Source of the DNA: Bidens hawaiensis
Taxonomy: Eukaryota > Streptophyta > Magnoliopsida > Asterales > Asteraceae
Assembly: GCA_021521415.1 (NCBI GenBank)
Contig: JAIQDT010000225.1
Span: 930,001 to 994,000, forward strand
DNA: 64,000 nt
Direction: 5' to 3'
The notes beneath the pieces were generated by a model, which saw nothing but the letters and a program-made list of their open reading frames with translations, did no database searches and had not been told where the DNA came from. A program made the translations under genes and the position numbers. Shown one piece after another: positions 56,072 through 64,000 of the stretch; positions within the stretch are counted from its first letter, which is position 1, and each line of letters starts with the position of its first letter.

Positions 56072-57102
56072 CTAAAATTCCTTTAAGATCTATAATTCAT
56101 AAACATTATAAATCTCAAACCCGTCAAGTTCGTTTAAAACAAGTTTAACTTATATATAGATATATATATATGTATACATTTTTTCGTTCGTTAAACTTTA
56201 AAATTCGTTAATGTATAAAGTTATAAACTAATATTATAATATCCAACTCCATAATAAAATGTACATTCAATACTTCAAAATCCCGACAACCCGAGTTATC
56301 TACTTTTTATAAGTCGTTAGTTAATATTTTAGTTTGTACTTTAATTCTAGTTCATGAAGTTCAATTGCTTCGGCTTATTTTACGCGCTTTCAGTTTTATT
56401 TCAAGTTTGTCTTCAACTTTAAGGTGAGTTTCTCACACCCCTTTTTAACGCTTTTACACATTTTGAGGGTAGCATATACATCCTATCAACATTACAATTT
56501 CGTTTAATTATTATCTACAAACTACAATTCGTTACATAGACTTGTGTGTTTATTTGCTTACTTGCTCAAAGATTACGTGCTCATGGTTTCCTCATTAAGT
56601 ATGATCATACGCCCTCCTTTGCGCTCAAGACATTTGTTGTTATAAGTGAAAAAGGGCCTCATTATCCGAGTACGTTGGTGCACAATCCCAATTGGAAAGG
56701 ACCTTACTTGCGCTTATCTGAGTACGTTGGTGCACAATCCCAACCGGAAAGGACTTTACTTGCTCATTTACACTGGTTCATGAAATTGTATGATTTTTAT
56801 GTACTTATATCAAACTTGTGTGAACGCACCAAGTATTCATTTAGTTGACATTATTTTATATATATGCTACAGGTACATCTATTAGAAGTTGACACAAAAA
56901 GAAGACATTAGAACTTAGGGTATTTAAATAAATGGACAAGTTGTTAAATTGTTCTTGTATTTTTCGTGTATTTCTTGTTATAAACTTTTGTACTTGATGT
57001 TTAAATCAATTAATGATAATATTGTCACTTAATAGTGTCACGTGTGTTTTTAGCAATCTGTACATCACACTCAGGCGTTTCCGCTTTAGCCGGGGTATTA
57101 CA
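56072..57102 (+). repeat. LTR-like right part (LTR D), leader intron and U5
   Basis: It ends CGTTTCCGCTTTAGCCGGGGTATTACA, matching the U5 end type of the nested elements. The intron donor is TAAG|GTGAGTTTC (56424). The acceptor TATGCTACAG (56872) is preceded by TTTAGTTGAC. Two ~54-bp repeats with GAGTACGTTGGTGCACAATCC (56640-56775) lie inside the intron. No primer site follows. Confidence 0.6.
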
Positions 57103-57567
57103 ACGTGTTGTCTGGTTAAGTGAGTTGATGGGTCATGCGGTGAATTCCAACGAATTGTCCTGAGTTAAAAGTATGCTGGAAGTATATCTTAACGAGAATA
57201 GACTAATAATACATGAGAATTGAGATTTATAACGGATTTGGAATAGTTAAAGTGTCAAGTATATTTGGTATTTAATATCGTAAAAGTGTAATAAAAAACA
57301 TAATTAACTTATATATTTTACAAGTTATTTTGGTTTCTTTTTTTTACCAATAAAATATACATTTACATGGAATTTTTATATTTAAAATCTATATAAAAAG
57401 TTTAACGAGGTTTGGTCTGTTGAACGAATAAAACTATTTTAGTTTATTTATCTATAAAATTGTACTAGGTTAAATCGAAAAAAAAAATGAAAGGTATGAG
57501 TATATATAACGATTTAATAGTATATACAAAGTTACATATGTGTGTGCGTGTGTGTGTTTATACATAT

Positions 57568-57600
<33 letters not shown>

Positions 57601-59360
57601 TAATTCATGGATGTATACATAATCAGATAAGTTTAGACAAAAGAAAATTTATTTTAAATGGCTAGAGATGTTCGGTTCGTTAAATGATTGGATATAATAT
57701 TGTTTTATATTTTAAATTATAACAAGATAAGATAAAACATAAAAAAAACAAACAAAGCAGGCTTGGGAGGGACTCAAACCCAGGTCTCTCACTGGTCCAT
57801 GACTAACTCAACACGCACAAGCCAACTGGGCTGGTGCTTTACTTTGTTAATAGATTGGAATAGAAAGTAGTTAAACAGACAACCATACCGATCTCAAATT
57901 GAAACTAAACCCTGATTTTACCAAAAAAACAAAATCGAAGATCTTATGCTAAAATCGATAGTGGGGTTTTATTGAGCATCTAATTCCAATCAGAACCCAA
58001 ATGCAAATTACCTGGAACAAGTAGGATTTGAAGAAGAACAAGAAGCCAGGTTTCGACCAAGAACACGACTTCCAATTGATCAAAAAGGACTTTTTTTTAC
58101 TATAATTGATATAGGGCCTAGGGTCAGCATGTATATTAGGGACGAGTTAATTGAATTTTGGTCACATATTTAAGGTGTAACAAGGTCGGTTCAGTCAGCG
58201 TTTTTGATTATTGCAAGATTGGTCTGATTCGATAGAATTAGCTGTAAATAAGCAAAGTTACCATATAGATGAATAATGTGTTGGACAAGACGCGTGTAAA
58301 CATGTCCAATTCTGTGTTTTATGGCTTGCTTTGAGGATCAAAATTTACAGGGGGGGGGGGAGGTGTTCGACCGATGGCGGTAGTGATGGGTGGGGAGGGA
58401 ATGATTTTGAATAGAGTTTGCATTCTAGTCCATGGTTTATGGTTGTTTGATCACAAGTTGTAAAAACTATAAGGCAGGGGTTAAAATTGCACAACTTGAT
58501 AGTTTCTTGTATTTAGTTAACGAACGAAGTTTAGTTTTATATAAGTTTTAGTTTTATATATATATATATATAGATAAATCACAATTCATATGTAAATGAT
58601 GAATATTACAATTCTTATGAAAATGTAAACAACTAAATAGATATGGACCCGTTCTTATTGATACGAAATCAAAGTACTTGGGAAGATGTATGATCATACT
58701 AGATGAGGATGAGATACCAACCAACAAACATAAAATAAACAATTAAGCACATAGAGCATTATCATAGAGCATGCAATAATAACATATAAACATATATTGA
58801 ATTGTGTTTTGAATAGATGTGAAAATAAAAATGAGTAAAATAAGGTATACATGCTACCCCAATATATAAAAGATGGAAAAAGGGGGATATGTAAACTCAC
58901 ATTATAGAATAATCAAATGAATAAACATGTTAAGTTTTGTAGGAGAATAAGCGTCGCGCTCGAGGGGTAGCAAAGTCAAATCCTAACAAGTGTACTAACG
59001 GGAAATACTAAAAATTAACAGATGGACTAAGAGAGAAACGAGATATGAATGGGTATTGAGCGTATAGCATATTTTATTTAAAGTTTATGATTAAAAAAGG
59101 GTTACTTATAAATTAATATTGCATAAAATATAATTGTTTATAAAATATTCGTACTTATATTATTAAAACGGTAACAATATATGTTTATAAAAATGCCATT
59201 TGGTTATAAATTACTTAGCCAAATTATTATGTAAACTAATATTATATACCTTAATTTACGTATTCTAGATAAACAAAATCTTTTTAAATATTCATTACAA
59301 AAACCATAATAAACATTTAATAACTATTATACATATATTTATATATATACATAGATAGGG
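57103..59360. other. Noncoding AT-rich interval
   Basis: There are no convincing genes. It contains a (TA)/(CA)-type microsatellite (about 57540-57600), a tRNA-like module (57759-57838), a G run (about 58351-58360) and LTR-like text without clear ends. The short minus-strand frames near 58554-58900 have no motif. Confidence 0.6.
57759..57838 (-). repeat. tRNA-like (SINE-type) module
   Basis: The minus strand has an A-box-like AGCCCAGTTGG and a B-box-like GGTTTGAGTCC, about 45 nt apart, then a T-rich tail. This is the third such module in the window. Confidence 0.45.
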
Positions 59361-60515
59361 GATGGATCATGCGAGAAGTGCGAGTAGTCGATCTCAACCA
59401 TTGATTATTTTCTAGTTGTTCAAAACATTAATTCCACTAATTACTCCTCAATAATTCTCCATATTAAATATTGTAGAAAGTTACAAATCTTAGAAAAGAT
59501 AAATTGACTTCTACATAAAATATCATCTAGAATAATTTTAATAAAATATAATTGAGAGAAAATTATTTGCATTCATGGTTTCATAAGATTTATTTGAATT
59601 TTCTTTTACGTACCTACATATGAAAATAAATGTATATGTAGGTGAATTTTAATTAATTGATCACGTACACAAGTAACACAATAACCTACATATAGCTTAT
59701 GTTTAATTATACAAATTGTTAGTTATTTTTATTTTTATCAAAATGTAACTCGTATTACAAACACAATTTATGTTCACCTACACAAATTTTGTTTCTTTTG
59801 TTTTCACCAACACATAACTAATATTCACCTATACATAACTCGTATTCACCTACACAGATTGCTAGTTCATTATATTTTCACCTATATATAAATAATATTC
59901 ACCTACACATAACTCGTATTGCCTACACATAAAAGAGATTAAAAAATGATGTATTCCAACATTGCGAATATTTTACAACTTTAGGTTAACAATATTAATT
60001 GTATGTGATATCATGAATAATTTTTGTTTGTGTGGGTTAATTTTTTGATCAGCGTAGGTAAATACAAATGGGTAGGCAATAACATGAAGTAAATTTATAT
60101 ATATAGGTTAATATTGTGATTTGTGTAGGGTACCATGAACTAGTTATGTGCATGTATATTAATATTGTGATCTGTGTAAGTGATAATATGAACTAGTTTT
60201 TTTATGTGTAGGTTAATGTTATGATTTGTGTAAGTATTTGTTTTTATGATGGTTAATTTAATTTTTTTGTAGTATGAGTATGGTGGTTTTGTTTTATGTA
60301 TTTTTGAATATTAAATCAAATTAAAAAATAAAGATTAAATTATAGTCATTTATAACTTAACATTAATTAGTATTAATTACAAAAAAGAAACTCCTAAACC
60401 ATTTACTAATATACTTTTAGAATTAAATAATTCAAAATTAAATATAAAACTTTTGATTGGTTAAAATCTCTTCTCGCACTTCTCACTATAAGAACACTTC
60501 TGAAATGAACCAAAT

Positions 60516-60517
<2 letters not shown>
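59361..60517 (-). mobile_element. 1.16-kb non-autonomous repeat, copy 2 (inverted)
   Basis: 1,157 bp, the reverse complement of 51263-52422 with only scattered single-base differences and small indels. It is flanked by (TA)n on both sides, as is copy 1. Confidence 0.85.
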
Positions 60518-60553
<36 letters not shown>

Positions 60554-61231
60554 GAAAGCACCAACAGATTGTCAAGAGCACTCGGTATTAATATAATTTC
60601 TAATTTAATGCAGAATTTTTAAAAACACGAGACATTTTAAAACTCTTTTACGTTTTTTATTTAATTTTTTTTTGAAATCTTTCTTTAATTTTATTTTTGT
60701 TATTTATTTAGTACATTTAAAACATTAATTCCCTATCCCCCAAGCTTAAATTTCACATTATCCTCAATGTGAGACAGGAAAACGACAAAAATAAAATAAA
60801 TAAAGAAAAATGGAACAGACTCCCATGGTAAATAGCAATGATCATGTGTCATGAGTTATGTTCCGTGCCTATCAATATGTTTCGTCACGTCAAATCATGA
60901 AGCAATTGGCATCCCTACACATGCTTCAAACCCTAGCTCATCAACCATCTCATAGCCAACCACATAATAACTTGCAAGAAAAGAAACAACTGAAATAGCG
61001 ACAAAATAAAAATAATAATAAATATGAAACATATTAACGAGTTGCCTCCCGGTAAGCGCTAAGTATACAGAATAGTCTTCAGCTGGACTTGCTCCCGAAA
61101 CCTCAATCAGGGGGCTTCTCCTTTATCCACTTCCCATCAATACTCCTTAACACTTTCCTCTTACAATTGGTCGGGAAGAAACCAACTGCACCGCTCTTAT
61201 GGGCCCAAACATACGAATTGAACTTGGCCCA

Positions 61232-61696
61232 TCAACTCATAGACTCCCCCAAAAATGATACCTTGAAGTGAAACAGGAGTGACGAACTCTTCTTCACGCC
61301 ATGATCTCTGGGCCTAGATATCCTCCTTCTTTTCCTTTTCGTTAACTTTTTAAACCTCGACAAGTCCCAAATGGCTATTAATTGCAGTTCATGTTCTGGT
61401 TTTTCATAGGCAAGGTGATTTTTCGGAAGGACTGAATCATCAACTACCTCATGGTTCTCCTCACAAAGTTTCCTCTTTATCCCCACAACTGGCTCGTTAT
61501 AAAGTAAATCTTCGAGCAACGTCAAATCACCAAGTGGGTCAAACTCTACTTCATCCATCACTGTAAAATCCACCAACTCGTCATCAAACTCACCCATAAA
61601 TTCATCTTCCCAAGAGGGCACACATTCCTCTAACTTTTTTTCCATCCCCGCATCTTTAAATTCGATAATCGGCACACTAAGTTGTGACTGACTCAT
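61232..61696 (-). CDS. Acidic ORF of unknown function in Tat/Athila-like element
   Basis: This is a 154-codon ORF. The frame extends upstream to about 61890 through one TAA (about 61723), with the sequence EQITHLDEVMFDWLRIHHD, so the ancestral product was about 220 residues. The protein is acidic in the middle (WEDEFMGEFDDELVDF) and ends in a basic patch KKLTKRKRRRISRPR. No zinc knuckle, protease or RT motif is visible. Its position after the primer site would suit a gag-like or accessory protein, but I do not recognise the family. Confidence 0.5.
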   Translation of the reverse strand: MSQSQLSVPIIEFKDAGMEKKLEECVPSWEDEFMGEFDDELVDFTVMDEVEFDPLGDLTLLEDLLYNEPVVGIKRKLCEENHEVVDDSVLPKNHLAYEKPEHELQLIAIWDLSRFKKLTKRKRRRISRPRDHGVKKSSSLLFHFKVSFLGESMS

Positions 61697-62185
61697 TAAA
61701 CCAAGCTGGATTCCATCTAAATCTTTTTAGGTCAGAAATGGGGCATTTGGATTTGTATCATGGTGGATACGTAACCAATCAAACATTACCTCATCAAGAT
61801 GTGTTATTTGCTCAATGAACTCACCGGATGAGTTTTCATAACCCAAAAGATTCCCCCTTAAATTAAACATCAAATGTAACTGGGGTTTCACTCAATTTTT
61901 CTCTTTACATTCCAAAATCCCCTGTATCTCCATCTGCCAAATGGTGTAACGTTGTTGTTCTTTTAATCCATTCCCGTAAGTCTTCATTACTGCAAACTTA
62001 AACAGAAACGGATCATGAGCACCAGATAGTAGTAGACAAAAGTATTTAAAACTAAAATTAAACTAAAACTAGACAATTAATAATAAGATAAAATAAAAAC
62101 TAAACTAACTATGTTAATCTAGATATATGAAAAAATACAAACGGCAAATCCCCAAACTCGGGTCGTTCTCTAATCGTCACAAACT

Positions 62186-62206
62186 GTGTCACCGGCAACG
62201 GCGCCA
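62186..62206 (-). other. Primer-binding site, Tat/Athila type
   Basis: TGGCGCCGTTGCCGG on the minus strand lies five bases inside the LTR (ATTTT spacer). This is the primer site typical of plant Tat and Athila lineages, not the initiator-Met type used by the other elements here. Confidence 0.85.
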
Positions 62207-62211
62207 AAAAT

Positions 62212-64000
62212 TGATGTGGTGAAAACAATTAATAAATAATGCACACTTAAAACAAGCAATTCACATAAAGCTTTAAATTTATAAAACCAAGCAATCCTAA
62301 CTAAGCTTCCCACAAACAACAAGTGTATCGATCGCGAAGCAGCACAGTTTAATGGAAGTCCGAATGTCAAACACAAAGACACGTGAGAACGGCTCAGATA
62401 ATTAACCCTAATCTAAGTTCTATCTAATAATATTTAATAGATTTTATATTTATTTTAACTAATTTAACTTAACTAAAGAAATTAACTATAATGGGAAAAA
62501 TGAATTACCAAGGTAGGATGACTTAACGGGTGTAGAATGGTTCGGGTGCTAACAAGAGTTTGAAACCGGCTTCTAAAGAGGAACAAAGATAGATGCAATC
62601 AAAGCAACTAGGTCCCCGTGGTCGGTTTTACCAGAAAAGCCTAACGGCCTCTACTTAGCTTTTAATTCACGGTTGATTATTTATGTACCCTAATGATCTA
62701 TTACTTGGTCTGTATCAAAAACACAATCCTTACTAAGGCTCAAGCTAATTTCAAACCTTGGAACACAGGGGTAATTCACTAATAAGGACAAAATAACTTA
62801 ACTTACAAACTATTTTAGTCGAAAGCTAGAAAACCGTACGTGGTCTCGTAACGGGTAACTAAATCAACTAAAGTAGAGAGATAATCTAACCCCTAAGGTC
62901 TTGGTCCAACTCAAAGAGGATGATCCTACTGACCTATATAATTCAAGAAACACAAACCCTAATGGCACGTGTCTACCACAATCAATCAACACACTTAGTA
63001 TTAACCGAACTAGCAATTAACGAACACATGAAAGAAATTCATGCAATAATCAACTACTCGGGGCTTAGGCAACCTAAAATACATCTAATGGCAGCAAGGT
63101 TCATGGAATGATATCACAAGTTATGAACGTTACAATAACTAATCAACCAAACACAAGATTAGCACTTGAAAACTAATAAATCAACTGTTAAACATCAAAC
63201 CTAGGTAATTCAAACTAGTTTAGCCAAGCATAGTGAATGAACAACAGATAAAATATTGAATGTCTAAAACTCAAAAACGAACTCAAAATCGTGAAAATAC
63301 TCAAAACCGACAACCGGGTAATGAAACTCGAAACCGGCAGTTCCTCCTCTTTGGTATTTCGTTTGAAACAGATCTCTGGTGGTTGGAAGGGTCTCAATTT
63401 CGTTTGTAGGGTTAAAAACCTTTATATATGTGTTTAAAAACCTCATTCCTTATATAAAATATGTTAAAACAAGCCCACAAAGCCCACTAGAAGACAAAAT
63501 AGACAGAGTTGCTGATTCCTGAACATTCTTAGCAGCCTTGGGGACATGTTGGACGCCTCCACATGCGGCTTGAATGGTCTGACCTGGTCGCGTAGCGTAG
63601 CGTAGCCAGGTCCTGGGTGCTCGTTCTTCGTTTTCTAACACGTTTATCTTGGTGCGCGCATACCGGCTCTATTTGATTCTCGTCTAAGTTTATTCCTTCT
63701 TCATTTAGACTCGTTTTTCTCTATCTTCAACCATGGAATCTATAATAATCACAAACATGTAATTTCATGCAAGAATAATCAATAATCGTTAACGGTTTAC
63801 GCACAAAACAACATAAACCCTAACATGAAAATATGTGTTTTACAACACATCAAACGTATACGGAGGGTTTGAACTTCAATTTTACGATGAGGTTTTTAGT
63901 AAAACTTATTAATGATATAATTAGAAGTAGTTAAGTGATGCTTGTTAATTGCTACATAGTTAGCCTTGCCCAGCTGAGAACCGGTGTGACCATAAACTCA
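62212..64000 (-). repeat. 5' LTR of Tat/Athila-like element, cut by window edge
   Basis: On the minus strand it ends ...CACATCA directly before the primer site. It shares several conserved blocks with 47897-49430. At least 1.79 kb is present and its start is outside the window. Short ORFs inside (for example 62920-63111 and 63450-63641) have no support. Confidence 0.75.

Larger units (their letters stand above)
60560..62206 (-). mobile_element. Internal part of a Tat/Athila-like element
   Basis: On the minus strand it begins with the primer site next to the LTR at 62212 and contains one acidic ORF. It ends near ATTGAGGATAATGTG...TTTAAGCTTGGGGGATAGGG (60738-60775), typical of the 3' noncoding/polypurine region of Tat/Athila elements. 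At about 1.6 kb it has no room for pol, so it is a non-autonomous or deleted copy. The expected 3' LTR is not seen on its left. Confidence 0.6.

Noticed and set aside
47897..64000. The two Tat/Athila-type LTRs as the pair of a single 16-kb element
   Set aside because: They are the right way round, but too diverged in sequence and length pattern to be one pair, and unrelated LTRs lie between.
1..64000. Host protein genes, rRNA, functional tRNA, CRISPR or an operon-like system
   Set aside because: Every long frame with motifs belongs to a retrotransposon, and no repeat has CRISPR spacing.

Overview
This window is plant nuclear DNA made almost entirely of nested LTR retrotransposons, with no convincing host gene, rRNA or functional tRNA gene. 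The plant assignment rests on initiator-Met-tRNA primer sites, Copia and chromovirus-type Gypsy polyproteins, and plant-type TATA boxes and splice signals. The Copia element's third ORF resembles, from memory, long 3' ORFs of Asteraceae Copia elements, so a composite-family eudicot is my best guess; this is an inference.

Layout. 1-3084 is AT-rich noncoding sequence ending in a trinucleotide microsatellite. 3085-15446 is a complete 12.4-kb Copia element on the minus strand: two 422-bp LTRs, AATAA target duplication, primer site, polypurine tract, gag, protease-integrase, RT-RNase H, then about 5 kb of extra sequence. That extra part holds a 963-codon third ORF with its own TATA box and a possible 5' leader intron. 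15862-47896 is an old Gypsy element on the plus strand with a 2.2-kb LTR. Its gag is split by two 11-12 kb Gypsy elements of one family (18541-30618, TSD GCAGG; 31382-42702, TSD GAATA). Its RT is split by a reversed solo LTR of its own LTR family (44057-46631, TSD AAGAC). Its integrase is cut off at 47896 by a Tat/Athila-type LTR. 47897-57102 is a mosaic of LTR pieces, simple repeats and a 1.16-kb repeat. 57103-59360 is mostly featureless, 59361-60517 is the inverted near-copy of the 1.16-kb repeat, and 60560-64000 is the 5' half of a Tat/Athila-like element on the minus strand that runs off the window.

Main points. (1) The Copia third ORF looks like a separate transcription unit: palindromes built on GCGAAGTT lie just upstream of a TATA box both in the LTR and, again, in front of this ORF. 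(2) Six long Gypsy LTRs from at least three families carry matching intron signals (AGGTGAGTTTC donor, TAGYTGAC branch-like block, CAG acceptor), and four of these introns hold four unrelated tandem repeats. (3) The two nested Gypsy elements share the same disabling mutations, so they were probably mobilised in trans; one of them has a patchwork pol.

All boundaries were read by eye. Family names follow motifs, not database searches, and identity statements are approximate.
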